NCBI GenBank assembly: GCA_947503835.1
Contig: CANNFM010000011.1
Span: 124,001-188,000, forward strand
Length of the DNA stretch: 64,000 nt
Direction: 5' to 3'
DNA from: an uncultured Aquimarina sp.
GTDB lineage: Bacteria > Bacteroidota > Bacteroidia > Flavobacteriales > Flavobacteriaceae
Of the stretch, positions 1 to 8,700 are shown piece after piece. Position 1 is the stretch's first letter; each line of letters opens with the position of its first letter. Below the pieces are notes generated by a model, which made no database searches, was not told where the DNA came from, and saw only the letters and a program-made list of their open reading frames with translations. The translations under genes were made by a program, and so were the position numbers.

Positions 1-2
1 GC

Positions 3-725
3 TTTGCTACTAAGGCGGTTTTGTATTCTCAAGACCCAGGCTCAAAATCAACTGGTGGAAAATATACCTTGGATCGACAAACCAATTTTGCTAAAGAATT
101 TAAGGATGTAGCTTTTAGCCTACAAGAAAGTGAAGTAAGCGAGCCTTTCAAGACTGATTTTGGCTGGCATATTGTAAAAGTAGACAAGATTAGAGGAGAG
201 GAAATTGATGTAAGACATATATTGCTTACTCCAGAAGTCACTAGAGAAACGGTAGATATTGCGAAAAAATTGATAGACTCTCTACGCTCAAGTATCGTTT
301 CCGGATCCATTAAATTTACAGAAGCTGCAAGGAAATTTAGTGATGAAAAAGAAACTAAAGAAGATGGCGGGCAATTAATAAATCCAACTACAGGAGATAC
401 ACATTTTGAACTTACCAAAATTGATCCTATATTGTACGATCAAGTATCCAAATTAAAGACAAATGAAGTTTCTTTAGTTATTCCTGATCAAGATCGTCAA
501 GGTCGAAAAAAGTTTAAATTGATTACTGTACTTAATCGTTATGATGAACATATAGCTGACTATGCAAAGGATTATCTTAAGATTCAGGAATTAGCTCTTA
601 GAAAAAAACAGATTGATGCGATCCGTAAATGGCAGAGTGAAAAAATAATGGATACCTACATCAAAATTAACGGAGATTACAGAGACTGTAGTTATAGCGG
701 TAACTGGTTAAAAAAAGAGAAATAA
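3..725 (+). CDS. SurA-type periplasmic peptidyl-prolyl isomerase, C-terminal part (cut by window start)
   Basis: The frame is open from the first bases (FATKAVLYSQDPGSK), so only about 240 C-terminal residues are present and the true start and signal peptide lie upstream; a TTG at 21 is internal. The visible part holds the end of one parvulin domain (FGWHIVKVDKI) and then a second one opening with VRHILLTP and containing FSDEKETKEDGGQL, the pattern of SurA/PrsA rotamases. Such proteins help fold outer-membrane proteins in the periplasm. The tail is Lys-rich and ends in NWLKKEK. The MoxR gene begins one base after the stop codon, so the two are probably co-transcribed. Confidence 0.85.
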   Translation, partial: FATKAVLYSQDPGSKSTGGKYTLDRQTNFAKEFKDVAFSLQESEVSEPFKTDFGWHIVKVDKIRGEEIDVRHILLTPEVTRETVDIAKKLIDSLRSSIVSGSIKFTEAARKFSDEKETKEDGGQLINPTTGDTHFELTKIDPILYDQVSKLKTNEVSLVIPDQDRQGRKKFKLITVLNRYDEHIADYAKDYLKIQELALRKKQIDAIRKWQSEKIMDTYIKINGDYRDCSYSGNWLKKEK

Positions 726-726
726 T

Positions 727-1683
727 ATGTCAGACGACGTAGCAGCTGTAAAAAAACTAGTAGAAAAACATTCCGAACTCAAAAAAGAAATTTCCAAAGT
801 AATTATTGGTCAGGAAACTGTTATCGATCAGATACTTATTTCTGTTTTTTCTGGAGGCCACGCCTTATTAATAGGTGTTCCTGGATTAGCCAAGACATTA
901 ATGGTTAATACGATTTCAAAAGCACTAGGTTTAGACTTTAAGCGCATTCAGTTTACTCCAGATCTTATGCCAAGTGATATACTAGGGAGCGAGATTCTTG
1001 ATGAAACCAGACATTTTAAATTTATAAAAGGGCCGATATTTTCTAATATTATTCTTGCAGATGAAATTAACCGTACACCACCAAAAACACAAGCTGCCTT
1101 ATTAGAAGCTATGCAAGAGCGTGCTGTAACTGTTGCAGGGCACCATTATAAACTTGATTTGCCCTACTTTGTTCTCGCTACTCAGAACCCAATTGAGCAA
1201 GAAGGTACATATCCTTTGCCAGAAGCGCAGTTAGATAGATTTATGTTTGCCATAGAATTAAAATATCCAAGCTTTCAAGAAGAGGTAGAAGTGGTTAAGA
1301 CCACAACTGGGGACACTAGTCAAACTATTAATTCATTGTTTACCGCTCAAGAAATTATTGATTTTCAGCACCTAATTCGTCGTATTCCAGTAGCAGATAA
1401 TGTTATAGAATATGCAGTAGAAATGGTTGGGAAAACGAGGCCTAATAGTGAAGCAGCTACAGAATTAGTTAAAAATTATGTTGATTGGGGAGCCGGACCA
1501 AGAGCTTCTCAAAATCTAATTCTTGCAGCAAAGGCTAATGCAGCAATTAAAGGGAAATTCTCTCCGGATATCGAAGATGTTCAATCTGTGGCAATGGGTA
1601 TTTTACGTCATCGTATTATCAAAAACTACAAAGCCGAAGCCGAGGGTGTTAGTGTAGAAGATGTAATCAATAGCCTGTTTTAG
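727..1683 (+). CDS. MoxR family AAA+ ATPase
   Basis: A 318-residue MoxR-type AAA+ ATPase. The Walker A motif is GVPGLAKT (residues 50-57), Walker B is IILADEINR (about 108-116), and sensor 1 sits in VLATQNPIEQEGTYPLPEAQ. The C-terminal lid follows from about residue 240. Length is normal for the family. MoxR ATPases act as chaperones for metal or cofactor insertion or for complex assembly, usually with a VWA-domain partner. No VWA or DUF58 gene follows here, so the partner is not visible. It starts one base after the upstream isomerase gene, which suggests an operon, and no clear terminator follows it. Confidence 0.92.
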   Translation: MSDDVAAVKKLVEKHSELKKEISKVIIGQETVIDQILISVFSGGHALLIGVPGLAKTLMVNTISKALGLDFKRIQFTPDLMPSDILGSEILDETRHFKFIKGPIFSNIILADEINRTPPKTQAALLEAMQERAVTVAGHHYKLDLPYFVLATQNPIEQEGTYPLPEAQLDRFMFAIELKYPSFQEEVEVVKTTTGDTSQTINSLFTAQEIIDFQHLIRRIPVADNVIEYAVEMVGKTRPNSEAATELVKNYVDWGAGPRASQNLILAAKANAAIKGKFSPDIEDVQSVAMGILRHRIIKNYKAEAEGVSVEDVINSLF

Positions 1684-1875
1684 GCTAATTTTCCTTTAGA
1701 AACCTATAGAATGTGTTATTTTGGCTAATATAGTTTATTGCACATAGTATCTATCCCAGAGATCTTTTTTTAAACAAATTATTTAGAATGCTATGTTTTT
1801 AGTGTGATTAAACCTTTTCTATTTTTTGTAGTCTTAGTAGTATAACCTAAGTATATCTTTAAAATAGTATAAAAC

Positions 1876-2310
1876 ATGAAAAATAGTATAACAGTCGTAA
1901 TGATTTTAGTTGTTGGAGTTTTTTATTTGTCTGCACAATCAGATGATGGTCAAATGAAACGCAAAGATTTGAAAGAAGAATTTCATCAAAGCCTTTCTGA
2001 GGCCCAAAAAACTGAGCTTGATAATCATAAAAAGTTAAGAGAAGAGCAAAAATCTGCTTTAAAAGCTACTTTTACAGAAACACAATTGGCAATTGTGAAT
2101 GATAAAGAAATTTCGAAACGAGGGAAGAAAAAAGCACTTGCGGCTACATTAAATGATGAGCAGCGAGAGATGAGGAAAAAGAATAGAGCCGTTATGAAAG
2201 AAAAATATAACAAATTTGTAGCCTCCCTTTCCGAAGAACAGCTAAAATTACATGAACAGCTTCGTGAAAAAAGAAGAAAAAAAGGAAAAGGGCATAAGAA
2301 AGATCAATAA
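1876..2310 (+). CDS. Small secreted Lys/Glu-rich protein, Spy/CpxP-like in build
   Basis: A 144-residue protein of unknown function. It begins with a hydrophobic signal peptide ending near FYLSAQS. The rest is almost all charged helix, with repeated blocks of the type LSEAQKTEL, FTETQLAI, LNDEQREM and LSEEQLKL. That spacing of L-T/S-x-x-Q is reminiscent of the LTxxQ motifs of periplasmic Spy/CpxP proteins, but this is a resemblance in pattern only. The C terminus is very basic (REKRRKKGKGHKKDQ). It stands alone between MoxR and aconitase, with about 190 bases upstream and a strong terminator directly downstream, so it is probably a single-gene unit. Confidence 0.7.
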   Translation: MKNSITVVMILVVGVFYLSAQSDDGQMKRKDLKEEFHQSLSEAQKTELDNHKKLREEQKSALKATFTETQLAIVNDKEISKRGKKKALAATLNDEQREMRKKNRAVMKEKYNKFVASLSEEQLKLHEQLREKRRKKGKGHKKDQ

Positions 2311-2331
2311 GATCAGAATTAAGTTTTGTTT

Positions 2332-2361
2332 AAAGTGAAGTTGAAAAACTTCACTTTTTTG
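2332..2361 (+). terminator. Rho-independent terminator after the small secreted protein
   Basis: An 11-bp stem (AAAGTGAAGTT at 2332-2342 with AACTTCACTTT at 2347-2357) with a GAAA loop is followed by a T run. It ends the 1876-2310 transcript. Confidence 0.85.
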
Positions 2362-2585
2362 TTTTTAGATAAAATTGGGGTTTTTTCGATCATTTTTTAA
2401 GAACTTACTATAACGTTTTCGTGAATTAAAATAACAGGATGTCATTTTGTTATATGTATTTTTAGTGATTTTATAGAATTACTAAATAGAATTTATGAAT
2501 TTTAAGAAATGAGTACCCTTATTTTTTGAAAAATGTAAAAAGATAGGATTAAGACTATTCATTTAATAAAATCCTTTAAAATTCG
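2362..2585. other. AT-rich gap with nothing recognised
   Basis: Between the terminator and the aconitase promoter lie about 220 very AT-rich bases. No open frame of useful length, tRNA, strong hairpin or repeat was seen. Part may be upstream control sequence for aconitase. Confidence 0.5.
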
Positions 2586-2593
2586 TATTTTCG
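2586..2593 (+). promoter_or_regulatory. Probable -7 element of the aconitase promoter
   Basis: TATTTTCG is one mismatch from the Bacteroidota -7 consensus TAnnTTTG and lies 32 bases before the aconitase ATG. A matching TTG -33 element at normal spacing was not found, so the call is moderate. Confidence 0.5.
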
Positions 2594-2625
2594 CAAGACT
2601 TTTCAATACTTAAAATTAATAGAAT

Positions 2626-4893
2626 ATGGCATTCGATATCGATATGATAAAAAAGGTGTACAGTCAAGTAGCAGATCGTGTAAATAAAGCACGAGAAGTT
2701 ACAGGTAAACCTTTAACATTAGCAGAAAAAATATTGTACTCACACTTATGGGACGGTAAAGCAAATACTGCATTTACAAGAGGAAAAGATTATGTGGATT
2801 TTGCACCAGATCGTATAGCCTGTCAGGATGCAACTGCCCAGATGGCTTTATTGCAATTTATGCAAGCCGGAAAAAATAAAGTCGCTGTACCGACAACAGT
2901 TCATTGTGATCACTTGATCCAGGCTAAGGACGGTGCTGTTACAGATTTAAAAAAAGCTAATGATATTAGTAGTGAGGTGTTTAACTTCTTAGAATCAGTA
3001 TCTGATAAGTATGGTATTGGATTCTGGAAACCAGGAGCTGGTATTATTCACCAAGTTGTACTAGAAAACTATGCATTCCCAGGAGGTATGATGATTGGTA
3101 CAGACTCGCATACAGTTAATGCAGGTGGTTTAGGAATGGTAGCTATAGGTGTTGGTGGAGCCGATGCTGTTGATGTAATGGCTGGCATGGCTTGGGAATT
3201 AAAATTCCCTAAGTTGATAGGTGTAAAATTAACAGGTAAGCTATCCGGTTGGACAGCACCTAAGGATGTCATATTAAAAGTAGCAGAAATTCTTACTGTA
3301 AAAGGTGGAACCGGTGCTATTGTAGAATATTTTGGACCTGGAGCAACATCAATGTCATGTACAGGAAAAGGCACCATTTGTAATATGGGTGCCGAAATTG
3401 GTGCTACTACATCTACATTTGGTTATGATGAATCTATGGAACGTTATTTACGAGCTACAGAAAGAGCTGATGTAGCGGATGCAGCAAACCAGGTAAAAGA
3501 GCATTTAACAGCAGATCCAGAAGTATACGCAAATCCAGAACAATATTTCGATCAAGTAATCGAAATTAATCTATCTGAATTAGGGCCATTATTAAATGGA
3601 CCTTTTACTCCGGATTTATCAACAGAAGTTGGTAGCACAATGACAGAAAAAGCAAAAGCTAATGATTGGCCAATTCAAGTTGAATGGGGATTAATTGGTT
3701 CTTGTACGAACTCTTCTTATGAAGATTTATCACGAGCCTCTTCGATTGCACAACAGGCTTTAGATAAGGGATTGAAAATGAAAGCAGAACTAGGAATTAA
3801 CCCAGGTTCTGAACAAGTACGTTATACAGCAGATAGAGATGGTATCCTTGGGATATTCGAAAAACTAGATGCAAAAATATTCACAAATGCTTGCGGTCCT
3901 TGTATTGGTCAATGGGCAAGATACAGTGATCCTAAAAACGCACCAAAAAATAGTATTGTACACTCTTTTAATAGAAACTTTGCTAAGCGTGCGGACGGTA
4001 ATCCTAATACACATGCTTTTGTTGCATCACCAGAATTAACAGCGGCAATTGCTGTTGCGGGACGCCTGGATTTCAATCCGTTGACAGATAAGTTAATAAA
4101 TGAAAACGGAGAAGAGGTAATGTTTGATGAGCCAACAGGATGGGAATTACCTCCGAAAGGTTTTGAAGTAAAAGATAATGGATATTTAGCTCCGGTTGAA
4201 GATGGTAGTGGTGTAGAAGTGAAGGTAAGCCCAACTTCTGAAAGATTACAATTATTAACACCTTTTGAACCAATTGGTAATGAGATAAAAGGAGCAAAAC
4301 TTTTAATCAAAGCTTTTGGTAAATGTACGACAGATCATATTTCTATGGCTGGTCCTTGGTTACGTTATAGAGGACACTTAGATAATATTTCTAACAACTG
4401 TTTAATCGGTGCTGTTAATGCATTTGGTAAAAAGACAAATTTTGTAAAAAATCAATTAACAGGAGATTTTGGTGGTGTGCCAGATACGGCAAGAGCATAT
4501 AAAGCTGCCGGAATTAAAACAATAGTAGTCGGTGATCATAATTACGGAGAAGGGTCATCTCGTGAGCATGCAGCAATGGAGCCTAGACACTTAGGTGTAG
4601 TTGCAGTAATTGTAAAATCATTTGCACGTATACACGAGACAAATCTTAAGAAACAAGGGATGTTAGGGTTAACATTTGTTAACGAGGCAGACTATGATAA
4701 AATTCAAGAAGACGATACCATAAATTTCTTAGATTTGGATGCATTTGCACCAGGAAAAACTTTAAACATAGAGTTTGTTCATGTTGATGGTTCTAAAGAT
4801 GTAATTGAAGTAAACCATACATACAATCAATCTCAAATCGATTGGTATAATGAAGGTTCTGCATTAAACTTGATTAAAAGGCAAAATGCTTAA
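2626..4893 (+). CDS. acn: Aconitate hydratase, mitochondrial-type
   Basis: Citrate-isocitrate isomerase of the TCA cycle, 755 residues, the size of the mitochondrial-type aconitases common in Bacteroidota. Family signatures are all present: DSHTVNAGGLG near the front, the [4Fe-4S] cysteine motifs GSCTNSSYED (near residue 359) and NACGPCIGQW (near 422), and the swivel-domain motif GDHNYGEGSSREHAA near residue 640. All three cluster cysteines are intact, so the enzyme should be active in the cytoplasm. The gene is alone between its own promoter-like element and a terminator. The start is the ATG giving MAFDIDMIKKVY, the usual N terminus of this group. Confidence 0.97.
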   Translation: MAFDIDMIKKVYSQVADRVNKAREVTGKPLTLAEKILYSHLWDGKANTAFTRGKDYVDFAPDRIACQDATAQMALLQFMQAGKNKVAVPTTVHCDHLIQAKDGAVTDLKKANDISSEVFNFLESVSDKYGIGFWKPGAGIIHQVVLENYAFPGGMMIGTDSHTVNAGGLGMVAIGVGGADAVDVMAGMAWELKFPKLIGVKLTGKLSGWTAPKDVILKVAEILTVKGGTGAIVEYFGPGATSMSCTGKGTICNMGAEIGATTSTFGYDESMERYLRATERADVADAANQVKEHLTADPEVYANPEQYFDQVIEINLSELGPLLNGPFTPDLSTEVGSTMTEKAKANDWPIQVEWGLIGSCTNSSYEDLSRASSIAQQALDKGLKMKAELGINPGSEQVRYTADRDGILGIFEKLDAKIFTNACGPCIGQWARYSDPKNAPKNSIVHSFNRNFAKRADGNPNTHAFVASPELTAAIAVAGRLDFNPLTDKLINENGEEVMFDEPTGWELPPKGFEVKDNGYLAPVEDGSGVEVKVSPTSERLQLLTPFEPIGNEIKGAKLLIKAFGKCTTDHISMAGPWLRYRGHLDNISNNCLIGAVNAFGKKTNFVKNQLTGDFGGVPDTARAYKAAGIKTIVVGDHNYGEGSSREHAAMEPRHLGVVAVIVKSFARIHETNLKKQGMLGLTFVNEADYDKIQEDDTINFLDLDAFAPGKTLNIEFVHVDGSKDVIEVNHTYNQSQIDWYNEGSALNLIKRQNA

Positions 4894-4922
4894 TTAGAAC
4901 ATAAATAGAATATTTTAATATA

Positions 4923-4955
4923 AAAACTCTCGAAGGAAATTTCGGGAGTTTTTTG
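4923..4955 (+). terminator. Rho-independent terminator after aconitase
   Basis: Stem AAAACTCTCGAA (4923-4934) pairs with TTCGGGAGTTTT (4941-4952) with one wobble, six-base loop, and T-rich tail. Confidence 0.8.
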
Positions 4956-5025
4956 TGTTTTTTAATGTAAGGTCGGTCAGTGTTTTACGTTCTAATTAGT
5001 TAACGAACATCTAAACACAATCATC

Positions 5026-5694
5026 ATGAGTACTATCTGGTTTTTTGAGGATGCTAATCTTTTTAAAGTATTATGTCCTCATAAGTTTAAAAAGTACAAG
5101 AAAGATCACGATTTCGACGCTTACAGAAAAAATGATTATATCTATTTTGAAGAAGATTTTGCTAATAAAATATACCTTATTGAAAAAGGGAAAGTGAAAA
5201 TTGGATATTATGCTGAAGACGGTCATGAAATTGTAAAGGCTATATTGACCAAAGGAGAAATTTTTGGCGAAAAAGCCATATTTGGAGAAAATAAAAGAAC
5301 AGAGTTTGCGCAATCACTAGAGAATGTTACTTCGATATGTCCGATAGGCGTAGAAACTATGCATGGACTTATGCGAGATAATCGATCTTTTAGTCTTAGG
5401 ATTTATAAGTTTATTGGTTTGCGTTTTAAACGCTTAGAAAGAAGACTTCAGTTATTACTCTTTAAAGATACAAAAACAAGATTGCTAGAGTTTTTAAATG
5501 AACTCAAAGAGGATTATGGGCATTGCTGCCCAGATACGGGTGATATGGTAATAGAACACCCTTATACCCAAAAAGATATTGCAAATCTAATAGGCACATC
5601 ACGCCCTACCTTAAATATCATTCTAAATGAATTAAAGGATTCTAATATCATTGATTTTAATAGAAAAGAAATTCGGTTAAAAAATGTTGCCTAA
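5026..5694 (+). CDS. Crp/Fnr family transcriptional regulator
   Basis: A 222-residue regulator with an N-terminal cyclic-nucleotide-binding-type beta barrel (about 35-125, with EKGKVKIGYYAEDG and LTKGEIFGEKAIFGE) and a C-terminal winged helix (about 160-218, TQKDIANLIGTSRPTLN). The FGEKA box differs from the FGE-RAA cAMP pocket of true Crp, and the Fnr iron-sulphur cysteine set is not obvious, so the ligand is unknown. A palindrome of Crp geometry (TGTTA-N6-TAACA) begins in the stop codon, between this gene and the lipoprotein gene at 5769, suggesting that it controls that neighbour or shapes the end of its own transcript. Confidence 0.88.
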   Translation: MSTIWFFEDANLFKVLCPHKFKKYKKDHDFDAYRKNDYIYFEEDFANKIYLIEKGKVKIGYYAEDGHEIVKAILTKGEIFGEKAIFGENKRTEFAQSLENVTSICPIGVETMHGLMRDNRSFSLRIYKFIGLRFKRLERRLQLLLFKDTKTRLLEFLNELKEDYGHCCPDTGDMVIEHPYTQKDIANLIGTSRPTLNIILNELKDSNIIDFNRKEIRLKNVA

Positions 5695-5712
5695 TGTTAG
5701 CCATCTAACATT
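5693..5712. promoter_or_regulatory. Perfect 20-bp palindrome with Crp/Fnr geometry
   Basis: AATGTTAG-CCAT-CTAACATT is a perfect inverted repeat with 8-bp arms. Written as TGTTA-N6-TAACA it has the arm length and spacing of a Crp-type operator (TGTGA-N6-TCACA). A further half site GATGTTAC follows at 5724-5731, just upstream of the lipoprotein gene. It lies directly behind a Crp/Fnr gene. A short T tract follows, so a weak terminator is the alternative reading. Confidence 0.45.
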
Positions 5713-5768
5713 TTAAAAAATCGGATGTTACTATTTTCACATTGTAATAATTATAAAAAATAAAAGCA

Positions 5769-6680
5769 ATGTTTAAAAAATTAATAATTGGGATTCTTGT
5801 AACGAGTGTTATTGTAGTCTCATGTAGTGACGATGATGATACATTACCGGTTCCGGCTAATACAGCAAATTTAACATTAAACCTTAGCGGTTTAGAACCT
5901 TTAGGTACTGGTTATGTTTATGAAGGTTGGATCATAGTACCAGGAGAAACACTACCGGTAAGTACAGGAACTTTTACAAATGTAACTTTTCCTCAAACAT
6001 TCTCTGTAGATAATACGCAACTTGCGGCAGCAACTGCTTTTGTTCTTTCTGTAGAACCAGCAGGAGAAACCGGAGATGCTGCATTGATGCCTGCGGCTAC
6101 CAAGCTTTTAAGAGGTGAATTTGGAACAGGAAACACGGCAACAGTAGGACTAGCTCCAGTAGGAGACTTTACTGATGCAGCCGGTACTTTCTTTTTAAGA
6201 GCACCAACCGATGAAGATGTGCCTGGCGGAGCTATGAATAATGGTAATGACCAATACGGAGTGTGGTTTGGTTTACCTGGGATGCCTCCAATGCCTAATT
6301 TAACTCTTCCTTCATTAACTGGATGGAAGTATGAAGGGTGGGTGGTAACAGATAATGGACCGATTTCTACAGGTACGTTTACATCTTTTGACGCTAGAGA
6401 TGATAATGCAGGCGACCCTAATGGTTTTAGTGAAACTGTTTTTGATGGACCCCCACTACCAGGAGAAGATTTTTTTAGAAATGCTCCTGATGGTGTAACT
6501 TTTCCGTTGGATGTGAGAAATAGAACGGTGGTGATTTCTGTAGAACCAGATCCAGACGATTCTCCTGCACCTTTCGTGTTAAAGCCATTGATTGGAGTAG
6601 CAGGAATGGATACAGCTCCAGAAAGCTATAATTTTGAACTTAAGACAGATGCATTTCCTACAGGAAATGTAACACGATAA
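5769..6680 (+). CDS. Lipoprotein with two RskA-C-like domains
   Basis: A 303-residue lipoprotein: signal peptide ending in VIVVSC with Cys19, then SDDDD, the acidic tail that in Flavobacteriia marks surface export. The body has two related halves, each with a strand pattern YEGWI/VV then STGTFT then a segment like FVLSVEP or VVISVEPDPDD. This order (YxGWxx, stGtF, vsvEP) resembles the C-terminal beta-sandwich of RskA-type anti-sigma proteins, but there is no membrane helix or sigma-binding N terminus. Function unknown. It lies behind a Crp/Fnr gene and a palindromic site, so it may be that regulator's target. A hairpin terminator follows. Confidence 0.75.
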   Translation: MFKKLIIGILVTSVIVVSCSDDDDTLPVPANTANLTLNLSGLEPLGTGYVYEGWIIVPGETLPVSTGTFTNVTFPQTFSVDNTQLAAATAFVLSVEPAGETGDAALMPAATKLLRGEFGTGNTATVGLAPVGDFTDAAGTFFLRAPTDEDVPGGAMNNGNDQYGVWFGLPGMPPMPNLTLPSLTGWKYEGWVVTDNGPISTGTFTSFDARDDNAGDPNGFSETVFDGPPLPGEDFFRNAPDGVTFPLDVRNRTVVISVEPDPDDSPAPFVLKPLIGVAGMDTAPESYNFELKTDAFPTGNVTR

Positions 6681-6707
6681 TTCATTATTATATTTTTGTT
6701 AGTTTTT

Positions 6708-6732
6708 AAAGCGCAATCATTGATTGCGCTTT
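6708..6732 (+). terminator. Hairpin after the RskA-like lipoprotein
   Basis: AAAGCGCAATC (6708-6718) pairs perfectly with GATTGCGCTTT (6722-6732), loop ATT. The T tail is short and the loop carries the -33 TTG of the next promoter. Confidence 0.7.
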
Positions 6733-6749
6733 ATTAATTCATAGATTTG
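6720..6749 (+). promoter_or_regulatory. Bacteroidota promoter for the TlpA-like gene, inside the terminator
   Basis: TTG at 6720-6722 and TAGATTTG at 6742-6749 fit the -33/-7 consensus with a 19-base spacer. The start codon at 6781 is 31 bases downstream. The TTG falls in the loop of the upstream terminator hairpin. Confidence 0.65.
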
Positions 6750-6780
6750 CCATGGTTTTCAGAATTCAAATTACGTATAG

Positions 6781-7341
6781 ATGAAATTTAATAGAAAAAA
6801 AATATCCAACTTAATTTTTGTAATCATACTGGTGCTGTTTTTTATCCCTAATACTAGAGGTATGATGCAAATATTCTTAACCAGAATTTTTTCTTTTAGC
6901 CCTAGTTTGGTAGCGGTGGATGAAAGAACACAAGTTGAATCTTATGATTGGAAACTACACGGAGTAAATACTGAGTCAATGAATTTTGATACAGCTAAAG
7001 ATAAAGTAGTTTTACTTAATTATTGGGCTACATGGTGCCCGCCTTGCATTGCAGAGATGCCTTCATTACAAAAACTATACAATGATTATAAGGATAGAGT
7101 AGTTTTTGTATTCTTAACCGAAGATGATGACCCAGAACTAAATAAGTTTATGAAGGATAAAAATTATTATTATCCTATTTATAGATCATTATCCCCACAT
7201 CCCAAGCCTTTTACTCATAAACCTATTCCTGGAACATATATACTAGATAAAAAAGGAAATATAATAATTCATAAGGTTGGTGCAGCAGATTGGAATAGCT
7301 CTAAAGTGAGAGAAACCCTAGAAAAGTTATTAGCAGAATAG
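6781..7341 (+). CDS. TlpA-like thioredoxin-family protein
   Basis: A 186-residue membrane-anchored thiol-disulphide protein. An N-terminal hydrophobic helix (about 10-26) is followed by a thioredoxin fold whose active site is WATWCPPC near residues 82-89, with the cis-proline in HKPIPGTYILDKKG. Proteins of this type reduce or isomerise disulphides in the periplasm, for example in cytochrome c maturation. It has its own promoter overlapping the upstream terminator. It converges on crtZ with only nine bases between the stop codons. No redox partner is adjacent, so the substrate is unknown. Confidence 0.88.
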   Translation: MKFNRKKISNLIFVIILVLFFIPNTRGMMQIFLTRIFSFSPSLVAVDERTQVESYDWKLHGVNTESMNFDTAKDKVVLLNYWATWCPPCIAEMPSLQKLYNDYKDRVVFVFLTEDDDPELNKFMKDKNYYYPIYRSLSPHPKPFTHKPIPGTYILDKKGNIIIHKVGAADWNSSKVRETLEKLLAE

Positions 7342-7350
7342 GTGCTAAAT

Positions 7351-7800
7351 TTACTTTTTAAAATACTTAAAAGGAACCACCAACATACCGAAACATTCTC
7401 CTTCTTGTTTACCAATATTTTTGTGATGTATCTTATGGGCTCTTCTCACACCCTTTGCATACCAGTTATTTGCATTTCTAAATAACTTAAAGCGTTGGTG
7501 AATAAAAATATCATGTACTATAAAATAAGCTATACCATAGGCTAAAATCCCTAAGCCTATTGCTCTACCCACCCAAAAGGTTTCAGAATCATGAAAAAGT
7601 ATACAGGACATACTCACAATTGCATAGAATACAAAGAAAAAGTCATTTCGTTCCCACCAGCTACCATGATCTTTGTGATGATGGTCTTTATGTAAAGACC
7701 ATAAAAAGCCATGCATAACATATTTATGAGTGAACCATGCCATGAATTCCATGATTGAGAATGCGGCTAAAAAAACTATTATCTGGATTATAATTTTCAC
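7351..7800 (-). CDS. crtZ: Beta-carotene hydroxylase (CrtZ-type)
   Basis: A 149-residue integral membrane di-iron hydroxylase that adds the 3 and 3' hydroxyls to beta-carotene, giving zeaxanthin. The histidine motifs of the fatty-acid-hydroxylase superfamily are present: HKYVMHG, HKDHHHKDH, HDIFIHQR and HKIHHKN. Start is GTG at 7800 giving MKIIIQIIVF. It is the last gene of the carotenoid operon, 26 bases after crtB. No lycopene cyclase gene follows; the next gene downstream is on the other strand. Confidence 0.92.
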   Translation of the reverse strand: MKIIIQIIVFLAAFSIMEFMAWFTHKYVMHGFLWSLHKDHHHKDHGSWWERNDFFFVFYAIVSMSCILFHDSETFWVGRAIGLGILAYGIAYFIVHDIFIHQRFKLFRNANNWYAKGVRRAHKIHHKNIGKQEGECFGMLVVPFKYFKK

Positions 7801-7826
7801 AAGTAAATTTTAAAACAAAAATACGG

Positions 7827-8666
7827 TTAAATTAGATTTAATCTATAGTCAAAATAAGATTTTGCTAATAAACCAAATTTTTGATAATTCGGAACCCTTA
7901 TACGTGTATTCTTTATTTCTAAAGAAGGTGTTTTTTTGAGCTTTTTAAGTAGCTTGTTATAATATATAAATGCTGTGTATACACCAAATTTTGCTTCTAC
8001 AGGAAGTTTAAGAATACCTTGAAGCCCTTTTTCAAAATCTTCTTCAATTTCATTAATGATCCTTAATTTAGAAGGCTCGTCTAATTGCTGTAGATCCGTA
8101 TTCGGAAAATACGTTCTATCAAGGTCTTCATAATCCGCTTTAAGATCTCTTAAAAAATTGACCTTTTGAAAAGCAGAACCCAGGTGCATAGCACTTTGTT
8201 TTAATTCATTATACTTTTCTTCATCTCCCTTCACAAATACTTTTAAACACATAAGTCCCACAACATCTGCAGATCCGTAGATATATTCTTTATACTCTTG
8301 ATCTGTTAAATATTTTGTTTTATGCAAGTCTAAACGCATACTTTTCATAAAAGCTTCATATAATTCGGGTTGAATGTTGTATTGATGAACTGTTTGCTGA
8401 AAAGAATTTAGAATGGGGTTTAAGCTAATTTTATTTTTTATCGCATTATACATTTCAACTTCAAAATCATTAAAAAGCTCCTCTTTGTTATAATCATGAA
8501 AAGTGTCTACAATTTCATCTGCAAAGCGCACAAATCCATAGATATTATATATGTCTTGTCTTATCGAATTAGACAGCATTTTTGATGCCAATGAAAATGA
8601 TGTGCTGTAAGAATTCGTAACAATTTTACTACAACTGTAAGATACGGTATCAAAAATGGCTTTCAT
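7827..8666 (-). CDS. crtB: Phytoene synthase
   Basis: Condenses two geranylgeranyl diphosphates to phytoene, the first committed step of carotenoid synthesis. 279 residues. The two Asp-rich diphosphate-binding motifs of squalene/phytoene synthases are visible: DEIVDTFHDY near residue 50 and NFLRDLKADYEDLDRTYFP near 165. The family's substrate-binding YCY motif is replaced here by the local sequence YGSADVVGLMC. It lies 34 bases after crtI and 26 before crtZ in a four-gene operon. Confidence 0.95.
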   Translation of the reverse strand: MKAIFDTVSYSCSKIVTNSYSTSFSLASKMLSNSIRQDIYNIYGFVRFADEIVDTFHDYNKEELFNDFEVEMYNAIKNKISLNPILNSFQQTVHQYNIQPELYEAFMKSMRLDLHKTKYLTDQEYKEYIYGSADVVGLMCLKVFVKGDEEKYNELKQSAMHLGSAFQKVNFLRDLKADYEDLDRTYFPNTDLQQLDEPSKLRIINEIEEDFEKGLQGILKLPVEAKFGVYTAFIYYNKLLKKLKKTPSLEIKNTRIRVPNYQKFGLLAKSYFDYRLNLI

Positions 8667-8700
8667 AGAGGGATGAGGTTTAAGATTTATTGTGTTTGGT

